Source: Desulfobacter hydrogenophilus
GTDB lineage: Bacteria; Desulfobacterota; Desulfobacteria; Desulfobacterales; Desulfobacteraceae
Direction: 5' to 3'
Assembly: GCF_004319545.1 (NCBI RefSeq)
Contig: NZ_CP036313.1
Location: 3,660,501-3,724,500, forward strand
DNA: 64,000 nucleotides
Below the pieces are notes generated by a model that saw only the letters and a program-made list of their open reading frames with translations, was not told the DNA's origin and ran no database searches. The first letter of the stretch is position 1. Each line of letters begins with the position of its first letter. Of this stretch, positions 27,165-36,368 are shown one piece after another. The position numbers were made by a program, and so were the translations under genes.

Positions 27165-27284
27165 TTTGAATGGAGATTTGCCCATATGCAAGGCGCAAGA
27201 CCCGTTGTAACCGGAGCAACCTTATGGTTGTGAGGATTACAACGGGCCGCAGCAACGCCGCAGATGGGTGAATATCCATTCAAA
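27165..27284. repeat. Fold-back (palindromic) repeat element between potD and the amidohydrolase gene
   Basis: A 120-bp imperfect palindrome has outer arms TTTGAATGGA (27165-27174) and TCCATTCAAA (27275-27284). Inner arms continue the pairing, including CCCGTTGTAA with TTACAACGGG. It contains CAAGGCGCA on the left and GCAACGCCGCAGATGGG on the right, motifs shared with the element at 36450-36609. It starts 2 bp after the potD stop and could also end or process the transcript. Confidence 0.75.
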
Positions 27285-27286
27285 TA

Positions 27287-28342
27287 TTATCTGGTTTTGA
27301 TCATTGTCCATAGCTCATCATAATACCGGTTATTCTTCCCAAGATCATTGATGAACTCAAGGGTTTTCATGGTCTCTTCACTGGGATAAATAGCCGGATT
27401 GGTCATATCCGCAGGTGTGATAAATTCCTTGGCAGCCTGGTTCGGCGTGGCATACTGAGTCCAGTTGGACAGCGTGGCACCGTTTTTGGCATCCAGCACC
27501 CAGTTGATGAATGTGTGGGCATAGTCCACATGGGGGGCGCCGGCAGGGATGGCCATGTTGTCCGCCCAGATTACGCCGCCTTCTTTGGGGTTGGCAAAGA
27601 CAAATTTTTCCGGGGCATCAGCCACAGCACGCAGGGCATCACCATTATAAACCAAAGCGGCAATGGCAGTGCCGGCAACCACCTTGGAACGACCACCGGT
27701 TCCCACGTCAAAGCCGGCAAAATACTTGCTGGATTTGGTTTCGATCATCATCTTGGCAAGGGCTTTAAGTTCGTCTTTATCCAGGGTGTTTACGCTTTTA
27801 CCCATATATTTGAGGGCAATGCCCAGCATTTCCCGGATGGAGTCAATCATGACCACAGAACCCTTGCGTTCCGCCGGATCAAAAAACAGAGCGGTGGAGG
27901 CCACATAATCTGCGCCCAGCACCTCTTTATTATAAAGCATGCCTACGGTGCCCCACTGATAGGGCGCGGTGTAGACATTGCCCGGATCATAGGCTGTGTT
28001 TTTGAATGATTCTTCCAGGTTCGCCAGGTTGGGCAATTTGGCATGGTCCAGCTTTTGGAGCAGGTTCAGTTTGATCATGGTGTTGATGATGTAGTCAGAT
28101 GGAACAACCACGTCATACTGCTTTACGCCACCGGCCTGGAGTTTGGCCACAAGCTCTTCGGTGGACTCGTAGAATTCCACCCGGCTTTTGATGCCGGTCT
28201 CTTTGGTAAAGGTGTCCATATAGTCTTCGGGCATATATTCACTCCAGATCAGCACACGAAGCTCGTCCGCAGCAAAAGAGGCCGCCGGGAACTGCAGGAA
28301 CACGGCACACACCAGCAATAGGATTAAGGTTAATTTTTTCAT
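27287..28342 (-). CDS. potD: Spermidine/putrescine-binding periplasmic protein (PotD/PotF)
   Basis: The 351-residue ABC solute-binding protein has a signal peptide (about 1-24, ending SFAADEL). The mature start LRVLIWSEYMPEDYMDTFTKETG and segments YDVVVPSDYIINTMI and PAGAPHVDYAHTFINWVLD are typical of PotD/PotF. It captures polyamines in the periplasm for PotABC. It is the last gene of the potABCD unit; a fold-back element follows directly. Whether it prefers putrescine, spermidine or agmatine cannot be read here. Confidence 0.94.
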   Translation of the reverse strand: MKKLTLILLLVCAVFLQFPAASFAADELRVLIWSEYMPEDYMDTFTKETGIKSRVEFYESTEELVAKLQAGGVKQYDVVVPSDYIINTMIKLNLLQKLDHAKLPNLANLEESFKNTAYDPGNVYTAPYQWGTVGMLYNKEVLGADYVASTALFFDPAERKGSVVMIDSIREMLGIALKYMGKSVNTLDKDELKALAKMMIETKSSKYFAGFDVGTGGRSKVVAGTAIAALVYNGDALRAVADAPEKFVFANPKEGGVIWADNMAIPAGAPHVDYAHTFINWVLDAKNGATLSNWTQYATPNQAAKEFITPADMTNPAIYPSEETMKTLEFINDLGKNNRYYDELWTMIKTR

Positions 28343-28362
28343 TTTTTTCTCCTTTAATTTTA

Positions 28363-29154
28363 TTATTTTTTGCTGGAAATTCGTTCTGACAAAATTACCA
28401 ACGTGATGGTTGCAAAAATCCCCACAGTTGACAGGGCGTGGATCTTGGGCGTGATGCCCCGGTGTACTTCACCATATATATAAAGGGGCAGGGTGACCGA
28501 GGTGGGGCCGGCCGTAAAAAAGCTGATGATAAAATCGTCAAGGGACAGGGTTAATGCCAGCATGGCCCCGGACACGATGCCCGGCATCATCAGTGGCAGC
28601 AGCACATGGCGAAAGGTATACCAGTTGGAGGCATACAGATCCCTTGAGGCTTCTTCAATTTCATTGTTAAAGGCGGAAAGCCGGCTTCTGACCACCAGAG
28701 CCACAAAGGCCACCTGGAAGGTGACGTGCCCGATGATCATGGTTATAAGCCCGGGTTCAAATATGGAAGAGATGGAACGCAGACAGGTAAATGCAATGAC
28801 AAGGGCCCCTGCAAAAACAATCTCCGGGGTGATGACCGGCAGGTACAGGTTGATGTCAAAAAAGGTCATCACTTTTTTTGACCAGGGATAGCGGGAAAGA
28901 CCCATGGCAAGGGCCGTGCCGAGGATTGTGGCAATGAGGGTGGAGACCACTGCCAAAATGGCCGTATTGATGCAGGCTTCGATGACCAGTTTATCATGGA
29001 GCAGTTTTGCATACCAGTCCAGGCTGAACCCACCCCAATGGATGCCGAAACGTGATTTGTTGAATGAGTAAACCATGACGGCCAGCAACGGTGTGTAAAG
29101 AAACGCATAGGTTGCCACGGCAAAAACTTTGTAACGCAGACCCAGCTTGAACAT
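28363..29154 (-). CDS. potC: Polyamine ABC transporter permease PotC
   Basis: The 263-residue inner-membrane permease has six predicted helices and the EAA loop EIEEASRDLYASNWYTFRHVLLPLMMPGI. It starts with a helix YTPLLAVMVYSFNKSRFG typical of PotC/PotI. The ATG overlaps the potB stop (TAATG), indicating coupled translation. With PotB it forms the channel for polyamine uptake. Confidence 0.94.
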   Translation of the reverse strand: MFKLGLRYKVFAVATYAFLYTPLLAVMVYSFNKSRFGIHWGGFSLDWYAKLLHDKLVIEACINTAILAVVSTLIATILGTALAMGLSRYPWSKKVMTFFDINLYLPVITPEIVFAGALVIAFTCLRSISSIFEPGLITMIIGHVTFQVAFVALVVRSRLSAFNNEIEEASRDLYASNWYTFRHVLLPLMMPGIVSGAMLALTLSLDDFIISFFTAGPTSVTLPLYIYGEVHRGITPKIHALSTVGIFATITLVILSERISSKK

Positions 29155-30068
29155 TATATCATCTCCATTTTTTCGCCTTTGCGGTTCAAAATGACCAGGG
29201 CAATAAGGGTTAAGGACATGAGCGCGAGACTGACAGCCGCCCCAAAGGGCCAGTCACGACTTTTGCCGAACTGCTGCTGGATCAGGTTGCCCACCAGCAT
29301 ATATTTGGCACCGCCTAAAAGATCCGGGATCAGGAACATGCCCATGGCCGGTACAAAGGTCAAAATGGCCCCCACGGAAAGCCCGGGCAGAGTCTGGGGT
29401 AAAATGGCCTGGCGGAACACCCGCCACTTGCCGCAGTACAGATCATTGGCTGCTTCAACCAGGCTCCAGTCCAGTTTTTCCACACTGGAATACAGGGGCA
29501 GGGCCACAAAAGGCAGAAATGCGCTGATCATGCCGAGATAAACCGCAAAGGAGCTGGGGTACAAAGGGCTTCCCGGCGGTACAAGGTGCAGCAGGGTCGC
29601 AATTTTTGCAATGGGAAGGCTCGGTGCCAGAACAATCTGCCAGGCATAGGTCCGGATCACCAGGTTGGTCCAGAAGGGGATGATCAGGGCCATGAGCCAC
29701 AGGTACCGGGTCGCCTTGTCCCGGGTTGAGATGAAAAAGGCTAAAGGGTAGGACAAAATGATGCAGATCAATGTGGTGATGAATCCGGCAATAATTGAAC
29801 GCAGCAGAATTTTTAAGTAATCCGGACTCCAGCCGAACAGGCTGTATCCTGCCAGCCGTTTGTAATTTTCCAGGGTAAAGGCCCATTCGATCTCTCCGTA
29901 GGCGCCCCGGGTGGTAAAGCTGATCACAATCAATGACAATGCGGGTATGGACAAAAAGAGCATGATCCACAGCATGCCCGGAGAAATGCGCAAAAGGCCC
30001 CGGGTTCTGATATTTCTGGGTGTTGACAGTTCCCCGTAAAGTATTTCTGGTTTATCTATAATTTTCAC
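29154..30068 (-). CDS. potB: Polyamine ABC transporter permease PotB
   Basis: The 304-residue inner-membrane permease has the WTNLVIRTYAWQIVL segment and the EAA loop LVEAANDLYCGKWRVFRQAILPQTLPGL. About six membrane helices can be seen. It lies 30 bp after potA and overlaps potC by one base. It pairs with PotC in the polyamine importer. Confidence 0.94.
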   Translation of the reverse strand: MKIIDKPEILYGELSTPRNIRTRGLLRISPGMLWIMLFLSIPALSLIVISFTTRGAYGEIEWAFTLENYKRLAGYSLFGWSPDYLKILLRSIIAGFITTLICIILSYPLAFFISTRDKATRYLWLMALIIPFWTNLVIRTYAWQIVLAPSLPIAKIATLLHLVPPGSPLYPSSFAVYLGMISAFLPFVALPLYSSVEKLDWSLVEAANDLYCGKWRVFRQAILPQTLPGLSVGAILTFVPAMGMFLIPDLLGGAKYMLVGNLIQQQFGKSRDWPFGAAVSLALMSLTLIALVILNRKGEKMEMI

Positions 30069-30098
30069 CGGATTGTTACTCCTTGAATGTTTTAATAA

Positions 30099-31127
30099 TC
30101 AATCATCAATGGTCACTAAGGCTTCCTGCAGCAGCTCCACCCAGATCTCATCTCCGATTTCGATTTTGCGGTGGGGGGCGGTTCTCATGCGCATTTTGCC
30201 GGTTTCAAGGGTGATATTCTGATAGGTGCCCCGGTAGTATTTTTCAATGACACGGGAGCGGATGCCGTTCTGGGCCGGTTTTTCCGCGCGCAACCTGATA
30301 CCTTCGGGCCGGATGACCAGGGAGCCCTGTTCCCATTCAGGCATGGTGTTTGGCACAAAATCACCAAAATCTGATTGGAAGACATTGCCCTGGCGTTCAA
30401 CATCAAAAATATTTGCCGTGCCGATGAATTCGGCAACAAACCGGCAGTTGGGATGGTTGTAAATTTGTGAAGGCGTGCCGCACTGTAGGATATGTCCGTC
30501 TTTCATGACGGCAATACGATCGGACACGGTTAACGCTTCTTCCTGGTCATGGGTGACCAGGATGAAAGTTTTCTTAAGCTTCAGCTGCAGCCGGCGAAGC
30601 TGTTCCTGGAGCTGGACCCTTAATTTAGCGTCCAGGGCGGACATGGGTTCATCCAGCAACAGAATTTCCGGCTCACAGATTAATGCCCTGGCCATGGAAA
30701 CCCGCTGGCGCTGTCCGCCGGAGAGCTGATCCGGATAACGGTCTGCAAATTTTTCAAGCTCCAGCATCTCCAGCATTTTTGTCACCCTGGGGGCAATTTG
30801 TGTTTCCGGAATTTTTTGTGAGCGCAGGCCAAAGGCAATATTGTCGTAGTTCTTCAGGTGCGGGAAGAGCGCATAGCTTTGAAAGACAGTATTCACCGGG
30901 CGTTTGTTGGCCGGGATATCAAGAATGGGGTTCCCGTTTAAAAACAGATTGGCGTCGGATGCGGTCTCAAGACCTGCAATAATCCTTAAAAGGGTGGTTT
31001 TGCCGCAGCCCGACGGACCAAGAAGGGTAAAAAGTTCTCCCTGGTTGATGCGCAGATCTACATTGTTAAGGGCTTTCACCTCGCCGTAATTTTTGTGTAA
31101 AGCAAACGCTTCCAGACAATATTCCAT
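30099..31127 (-). CDS. potA: Polyamine ABC transporter ATP-binding protein PotA
   Basis: The 342-residue ATPase has Walker A GPSGCGKTTLLR, signature LSGGQRQRVSMARAL, Walker B ILLLDEPMSALD, switch His in LVTHDQEEAL and a C-terminal TOBE region (about 270-340). It energises polyamine import by PotBCD. The gene is first in the pot unit. A perfect TetR-type palindrome lies 23 bp before its start, close enough to overlap the promoter. Confidence 0.95.
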   Translation of the reverse strand: MEYCLEAFALHKNYGEVKALNNVDLRINQGELFTLLGPSGCGKTTLLRIIAGLETASDANLFLNGNPILDIPANKRPVNTVFQSYALFPHLKNYDNIAFGLRSQKIPETQIAPRVTKMLEMLELEKFADRYPDQLSGGQRQRVSMARALICEPEILLLDEPMSALDAKLRVQLQEQLRRLQLKLKKTFILVTHDQEEALTVSDRIAVMKDGHILQCGTPSQIYNHPNCRFVAEFIGTANIFDVERQGNVFQSDFGDFVPNTMPEWEQGSLVIRPEGIRLRAEKPAQNGIRSRVIEKYYRGTYQNITLETGKMRMRTAPHRKIEIGDEIWVELLQEALVTIDD

Positions 31128-31149
31128 GTTGTCACCTAAGTTTAAATAT

Positions 31150-31169
31150 TTTACTGAATAGTCAGTAAA
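31150..31169. promoter_or_regulatory. TetR-type operator upstream of potA
   Basis: TTTACTGA-N4-TCAGTAAA is a perfect palindrome, 23 bp before the potA ATG and 47 bp after the tetR stop. It is identical in both arms to the site at 25487-25506. Confidence 0.8.
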
Positions 31170-31216
31170 TAGGTTAAAAGGGCCTTTCTCAGACCCCTGT
31201 TAATCTTGTGGTCCAA

Positions 31217-31825
31217 TTAAAATGTGCCGTTTTTCAACATCGCTATAGTTGCTGTTTTGGCCGTATCTGCAAAATCTTCAAAGGGCTTGCCCTCATTTAA
31301 AAAATGAGCATGAAACTCCAGGCCTTCCATCAGGGTGAGGACATAGTCGGCAGCCTTGTGTTCGTCCGTGACATTGATGATGCCGTCTTTGTTAAAAACG
31401 ATGAACGCGTCATTCAAATAATCACGAAACCAACGGAACATGTCATTGAGGTCCTTGCGGATACCCTCATCTCTGAAACTTTTATAATAAAAACCAAAAT
31501 GAACACCCGGATCTACGGTCCGGTTCCATTTAAAGCTGAATATTAGATCCATCAGTGCATCAAATCGTCGGGTACGGTCCTCTATCGAATTGAAGTTCAG
31601 CATGTGTTCAGCTTTATACTTGGAGATCAGAAGTTCTATGAGTTCGCGCTGCAGGTTGTCCTTGTTTTTAAAGTAGTGAAGGATCAGGGTGGAATGGATA
31701 TTCAGATGCTGGGCAATCTTTCCGATGGAACTGCCTTCGAACCCTTTTTCAATTAGAACTTGATAATACCCTTCGAGAATTTCAGGTTTCCGCGTTTCTG
31801 CACTTCTGTTTTTTCTATTTGCCAT
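31217..31825 (-). CDS. TetR-family repressor of the polyamine regulon
   Basis: The 202-residue protein has an N-terminal TetR HTH (about 12-58, with EGSSIGKIAQHLNIHSTLILHYFKNKDNLQ) and an all-helical ligand domain. The HTH resembles BetI/YcfQ-type regulators. It sits upstream of potA on the same strand, and three palindromes of one design lie before tetR, potA and the aminotransferase gene. Repression relieved by a polyamine or its aldehyde is the likely logic, but the ligand is inferred. Confidence 0.88.
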   Translation of the reverse strand: MANRKNRSAETRKPEILEGYYQVLIEKGFEGSSIGKIAQHLNIHSTLILHYFKNKDNLQRELIELLISKYKAEHMLNFNSIEDRTRRFDALMDLIFSFKWNRTVDPGVHFGFYYKSFRDEGIRKDLNDMFRWFRDYLNDAFIVFNKDGIINVTDEHKAADYVLTLMEGLEFHAHFLNEGKPFEDFADTAKTATIAMLKNGTF

Positions 31826-32214
31826 GAACAGTGAGTTCCTAATAAGGTTTTATTACGCGCTTAGTTTTTAGTTTAATTTTTTAAAATTACAATTTATGCA
31901 ATTTTTACATTCACAAAATTGTATTGTCAATAAAATTTACTGAATATTCAGTTAAAAATTGTAAAAGACTTAAAGAGCAAGGCATGGTACGGATGTAGAG
32001 ATCCCTATGGTCAAAATTTATTTCCATGAGAGTGCCAATATGTTGTTAAATGGCGATTCGGTTTTGTTGCTGGGTGAATCTGGTGTTGAGAGACCTGATC
32101 TGCCCACAGGTGGTATTCGGGGCACAAGGAATTCCCGGGATTGGGCGAGGGTTTCCCTTGATAATTGGCCGTTGCAATGGTAATGGTACCTAACTTAACG
32201 AAAGAGGATAAAAA
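31826..32214. other. Intergenic region between tetR and the SH3 protein gene
   Basis: This 389-bp AT-rich gap holds the tetR promoter and operator on the left. A 58-codon plus-strand frame at 32007-32183 (starting MVKIYFHES) has no clear ribosome site and no recognised relatives, so I do not call it a gene. AAAGAGG directly before 32215 is the ribosome site of the SH3 protein gene. Confidence 0.5.
31936..31955. promoter_or_regulatory. TetR-type operator upstream of tetR (autoregulation)
   Basis: TTTACTGA-N4-TCAGTTAA has one mismatch to the perfect sites at 25487 and 31150. It lies 111 bp before the tetR ATG and suggests autoregulation. Confidence 0.65.
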
Positions 32215-32826
32215 ATGAGAGCAAAGCATCTGATTCTTACCTGTTTTTTCTTTTTTGCTATAACAACCTGCCTTTACGCAAAGGATATTTATGTATCCGG
32301 GGTGACCCAGATCACCATGCGCACGGGGCCGGGTATCAGCCATAAAATTGTGGCTATGCTCACGTCAGGGGCCAAACTGCAGATTCGGGAATACGGCAAA
32401 GACTGGTCCATGGTGAGAAATTCCGCCGGGAAAACCGGGTGGGTGCTGACCCGTTTTCTTACTGAAGACGTACCTAAAGCCCTTTTGGTTGATCGGTATA
32501 AAAAGGAAAACGAACGCCTGGCATCAAAGCTTTCTGCCGCAGAAGAAACGGCAAAAACCCTAAATACTGAGAACAAAGCGCTCACGGAAATTGCGCAGAA
32601 GTATAAGCAACTCAAAGATGCTTCCGCAAGTTACCTGAAACTTGAGACCAAACATAAAGCACTGCTGGAGCAGTCCCGGGAACAGGAAATACGTATTCAA
32701 AGCCTCGAACGAAGCATCAAAAGTGAAGTGAAACTTGGGTTGCTTTCCGGGGCCGGTGTTTTTATTGTGGGACTGATTTTCGGCATGAGTACCCGAAAGA
32801 AAAAAAGAGGTTCCCTGTTATCCTGA
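32215..32826 (+). CDS. SH3-domain protein with coiled coil and C-terminal membrane anchor (TIGR04211-like)
   Basis: The 203-residue protein has a signal peptide (about 1-22), a bacterial SH3 domain (about 24-85, YVSGVTQITMRTGPG and WVLTRFLTE), a long coiled coil (about 95-170) and one membrane helix near the C-terminus (LGLLSGAGVFIVGLIFGM) followed by a basic tail. This layout matches the YgiM/TIGR04211 family, which is widespread in proteobacteria and of unclear function at the cell envelope. The start has an AGAGGA site. Confidence 0.85.
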   Translation: MRAKHLILTCFFFFAITTCLYAKDIYVSGVTQITMRTGPGISHKIVAMLTSGAKLQIREYGKDWSMVRNSAGKTGWVLTRFLTEDVPKALLVDRYKKENERLASKLSAAEETAKTLNTENKALTEIAQKYKQLKDASASYLKLETKHKALLEQSREQEIRIQSLERSIKSEVKLGLLSGAGVFIVGLIFGMSTRKKKRGSLLS

Positions 32827-32877
32827 TTTATACTTACTATTTTTTAACACACTATTTAACACATAAAGTATTGAGAA

Positions 32878-34494
32878 ATGATTGAAACCGATTTTCTGGT
32901 CATTGGCAGCGGTGTTGCCGGTTTAAGCTATGCCTTGAAGGTTGCACAGTTTGGCCGGGTGACGATTATCACCAAGAAAAAAATTTACAAAACCAATACG
33001 GCACTTGCCCAGGGTGGTGTTGCCTGCGTCATCAGCAAGACAGACACCTTTGAAGAGCATGTGGCAGATACCCTGGCGTCAGGGGACGGACTTTGTGCCG
33101 AAGATGTGGTGCGCATGGTGGTGGAAAAAGGCCCGGAAAGGATTCGGGAACTAGTGGATTTAGGAGCCCGTTTCAATCTGGAGGGAAAGGGAAAATATGA
33201 CTTTTCTTTGGGGCGGGAGGGCGGACATTCCCAAAACAGAATCGTCCATGCCCGGGATCTGACCGGCAGGGAAATTGAAGATGTCCTGGTATCAAATGTT
33301 GAAAATCATAAAAATATAACCATCCTGGAAAACCATGTTGCCGTTAACCTGATTACCTATTCTACAAGTATGCGCAGCGGTCTTGTCAGAACCCAGCATG
33401 AAAACATCTGCTGCGGTGCCTATGTCCTAGATAATGACACGGGCAAGGTTCAAACCGTTGCGTCGAAAGTGACTCTGCTTGCCACAGGTGGCGGTTCAAA
33501 GGTTTATCTGTATACCTCAAATCCTGACATTGCCACAGGGGACGGTATTGCCATGGCATACCGGGCCGGGGCCACCGTGGCAAATATGGAGTTTGTTCAG
33601 TTCCATCCCACCTGTCTGTTCCACCCCGAAGCCAAGAATTTTTTGATCTCCGAGGCAGTTAGAGGGGAAGGCGCTTATCTGATTGATGAAAAGGGTGACC
33701 GGTTTATGGGAAAATATTCACCGGACCTTGAACTTGCCTGCCGGGACGTTGTGGCCCGGGCCATTGACAATGAATTGAAAAAGACCGGTGCGGATTCCGT
33801 GTTTTTGGATATCACCCACAAGGATGCGGATTTTATCCGGAAACGGTTCCCTAATATTTATGCCAAATGCTTGGAGTATGGCATTGATATCACCAAAGAA
33901 CCCATTCCGGTGGTACCGGCAGCCCATTATATGTGTGGGGGCGTGGCCACGGATCTTAACGGGCGCTCCGACATCCAGTGTCTTTATGCCGTGGGTGAAA
34001 CCGCATGCACCGGCCTTCACGGGGCCAACCGACTGGCTTCCAATTCGCTCCTTGAAGCCCTGGTCTATGCCCATAATGCCGCACAGTCCTCATTGAAAGA
34101 GTTTGAACAAGTTGCCAAAAAGCCTACTGTTGAGCTGGCCCCCTGGGATGAGACCGACACCCTGGACGGGGATGAAGCCATTATGGTGACCCACAACTGG
34201 GATGAGATTCGGCGTATGATGTGGAATTATGTGGGCATTGTCCGCTCGGACAAGCGCCTTCATCGTGCCCTGCGCCGTATTGAAATGATCCAGCATGAGA
34301 TTGAAGAGTACTATTGGGATTTTAAAATTACGGCAGATCTCATTGAGCTGCGTAACCTTGCCACTGTGGCGGAACTGATCATTAAGTCTGCATTAATGCG
34401 CAAGGAGAGCCGCGGGCTGCACTACAATTTGTGGTATCCGGAAAAGGATGATGCCAATTGCCTAACGTCGACCCTGATCCGGAAAACTTTTTAA
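32878..34494 (+). CDS. nadB: L-aspartate oxidase
   Basis: The 538-residue FAD enzyme oxidises L-aspartate to iminoaspartate, the first step of de novo NAD synthesis. It shows the FAD motif VIGSGVAGLSYAL, NTALAQGGVACV, REGGHSQNRIVHA, EFVQFHPTCLFHP, AAHYMCGGVATD and the LHGANRLASNSLLEALVYA segment. Residues typical of NadB rather than fumarate reductase are present. Under anaerobic conditions fumarate would be the acceptor. A strong hairpin follows the stop. Confidence 0.95.
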   Translation: MIETDFLVIGSGVAGLSYALKVAQFGRVTIITKKKIYKTNTALAQGGVACVISKTDTFEEHVADTLASGDGLCAEDVVRMVVEKGPERIRELVDLGARFNLEGKGKYDFSLGREGGHSQNRIVHARDLTGREIEDVLVSNVENHKNITILENHVAVNLITYSTSMRSGLVRTQHENICCGAYVLDNDTGKVQTVASKVTLLATGGGSKVYLYTSNPDIATGDGIAMAYRAGATVANMEFVQFHPTCLFHPEAKNFLISEAVRGEGAYLIDEKGDRFMGKYSPDLELACRDVVARAIDNELKKTGADSVFLDITHKDADFIRKRFPNIYAKCLEYGIDITKEPIPVVPAAHYMCGGVATDLNGRSDIQCLYAVGETACTGLHGANRLASNSLLEALVYAHNAAQSSLKEFEQVAKKPTVELAPWDETDTLDGDEAIMVTHNWDEIRRMMWNYVGIVRSDKRLHRALRRIEMIQHEIEEYYWDFKITADLIELRNLATVAELIIKSALMRKESRGLHYNLWYPEKDDANCLTSTLIRKTF

Positions 34495-34509
34495 AAAAGA
34501 GTCTGTCTA

Positions 34510-34541
34510 CAAGGCTTTCGGCGCTATCGCCGGAAGCCTTG
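34510..34541 (+). terminator. Hairpin downstream of nadB
   Basis: A 14-bp stem (one G-T pair) between CAAGGCTTTCGGCG at 34510-34523 and its complement at 34528-34541 has a CTAT loop. It lies 16 bp after the nadB stop. A T-rich tract is not prominent after it. Confidence 0.65.
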
Positions 34542-34661
34542 ATATTCTCTGCGAAACAGTCCGGCCATCATATTTATCTTGAAAGAAAAATTTGTAATAT
34601 CTTTGGTAATGGCTGATATCATATTGGTACAAGTTCTTACATCTGCTGCCAAGGAGCTAAT

Positions 34662-35900
34662 ATGTTTCAAAGTATTCTGGGACTGTTTGTTTTTTTAGGT
34701 ATTGCTGTTCTCTTAAGCGAAAATAAAAAAGAGCTCTCTGCCAGGCTGATCATTTCAGCGATATCCTTGCAACTTGTTCTTGGCGTGGTGACGCTGAAAT
34801 TGGTATGGATACGCCAGGGCTTTTTTTATTTAAACGGGTTGGTGACCGCGCTTTCAAAGGCAACCGGACAGGGCACGGCCATGGTGTTCGGATACATTGG
34901 CGGCGGAGCACTTCCTTTCCAGGAATCCTATCCCGGGGCTTCGTTTATCCTTGCGTTTCAATCGTTGCCTTTAATTTTGGTGATGAGCGCATTGTCTGCG
35001 TTGCTGTTTTATTGGAAAATTATTCCTGCAGTGGTGCGTTCTTTCAGTGTAATTCTCAATAAAACACTGGGTACCGGCGGGGCCGAAGGCATAGGGGTTT
35101 CAGCCAATATTTTTGTGGGCATGGTGGAGGCCCCTTTGCTTGTCAAGCCGTATTTATCCACCATGACCCGCAGTGAGTTATTCACCTTAATGACTTGCGG
35201 TATGGCCACTATTGCAGGCACTGTCATGGTGCTGTATGCCACGATTCTTAAGCCTGTGATACCCGATATTCTAGGTCATATTCTTACCGCATCCATTATC
35301 AGTGCACCGGCAGCGATTTTGATTTCAAAGACAATGATCCCTGAAACCAAAGATGTTACAGAAGGTAATCTGTCCACGCCAACCGTTTATAAAAGTGCGA
35401 TGGATGCCGTTACTAAAGGTACGGTGTCCGGCATTGATCTTCTGATTAATATTGTGGCCATGATTATCGTTCTTGTAGCCCTGGTGAGCCTGGTCAATAT
35501 GACACTTGGACTAATGCCGTTGTTAAAAGGACAGCCGTTCACGTTGCAGCGGATTTTAGGCTGGATCATGGCTCCTGCAACATGGTTGATGGGCATTCCC
35601 TGGTCCGAAGCCCCTACCACCGGCGCTTTGATGGGAACCAAAACAATTCTTAACGAATTTATCGCATATCTTGATTTGACCCGTATTCCGGCAGGCGAAA
35701 TAAGTGAACGCAGCCGCGTCATTATTTCATATGCCATGTGCGGTTTTGCAAATCCGGGCAGCTTGGGTATTATGATCGGCGGCATGGGCAGTATGGTGCC
35801 GGAAAGAAGGGATGAAATAGTCTCGTTAGGATTTCGTTCCATTGTTTCGGGCACCTTAGCTACATGTATGACCGGAGCTGTTGCCGGGATATTTTCATAG
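34662..35900 (+). CDS. Concentrative nucleoside transporter (NupC family)
   Basis: The 412-residue polytopic membrane protein belongs to the CNT family. N-terminal helices are followed by VFGYIGGGALPF, GTGGAEGIGVSANIFVGMVEAPLLVKPYL (Gate region), TCGMATIAGTVMVLYA and the C-terminal CGFANPGSLGIMIGGMGSMVPERR motif. It should import nucleosides with a cation gradient. Its last 46 bp, including the stop, recur at 38613-38658 downstream of the MCP gene, indicating a duplication or insertion event. Confidence 0.9.
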   Translation: MFQSILGLFVFLGIAVLLSENKKELSARLIISAISLQLVLGVVTLKLVWIRQGFFYLNGLVTALSKATGQGTAMVFGYIGGGALPFQESYPGASFILAFQSLPLILVMSALSALLFYWKIIPAVVRSFSVILNKTLGTGGAEGIGVSANIFVGMVEAPLLVKPYLSTMTRSELFTLMTCGMATIAGTVMVLYATILKPVIPDILGHILTASIISAPAAILISKTMIPETKDVTEGNLSTPTVYKSAMDAVTKGTVSGIDLLINIVAMIIVLVALVSLVNMTLGLMPLLKGQPFTLQRILGWIMAPATWLMGIPWSEAPTTGALMGTKTILNEFIAYLDLTRIPAGEISERSRVIISYAMCGFANPGSLGIMIGGMGSMVPERRDEIVSLGFRSIVSGTLATCMTGAVAGIFS

Positions 35901-35984
35901 TCTTTGACCGGGCTGCTCCTTTAATTATGAATACATTTTTAGCCCGCCAGCCAATATTTACACCAACAAAAAAGGAATTAGGCT

Positions 35985-36368
35985 ATGTGCCGCTCATTTT
36001 TAGTTGTCGATGATTCAAAATCGATGCGATCCGCTATAAAACGAACAATTCTTAGAGCGGGGTTCGATGATTTAAAAATCTTTGAGGCCAAAGACGGTAA
36101 AGAAGCACTGTGTTTGATCGAAAGTACTCCCATCGATTTGATTATCACAGACTATAATATGCCTGAAATGGATGGCTTTGAGTTCATAACGATTTTGAAA
36201 GGCAAGAGAGACTACAAAGATATACCTGTGTTACTAATGACAGGTGAAATTAATGAGGACAAACTGGAGAAATTTAAAAATATAGGAGTAAACGTTCATA
36301 TTAAAAAAGATATCAAGCCGGAAGAAATTAAACCAATACTGTCGTTTACGTTGAACAAATTTGAGTAA
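35985..36368 (+). CDS. CheY-like response regulator
   Basis: The 127-residue single receiver domain has Asp pair FLVVDDSKSMR, phospho-Asp in LIITDYNMPEMDG, Thr in LLMTGE and the conserved Lys in HIKKDIKPEE, which lacks the usual K-P pair. There is no output domain. It is 84 bp after nupC and convergent with a chemoreceptor gene, so a role in chemotaxis is plausible. AAAGGA precedes the ATG. A weak GGTGG/CCACC hairpin at 36395-36418 follows the stop. Confidence 0.9.
   Translation: MCRSFLVVDDSKSMRSAIKRTILRAGFDDLKIFEAKDGKEALCLIESTPIDLIITDYNMPEMDGFEFITILKGKRDYKDIPVLLMTGEINEDKLEKFKNIGVNVHIKKDIKPEEIKPILSFTLNKFE

Noticed and set aside
32007..32183. 58-codon frame between tetR and the SH3 protein gene
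   Set aside because: No clear ribosome site, no recognised relatives and composition like the intergenic surroundings. Kept only as a note in the intergenic entry.
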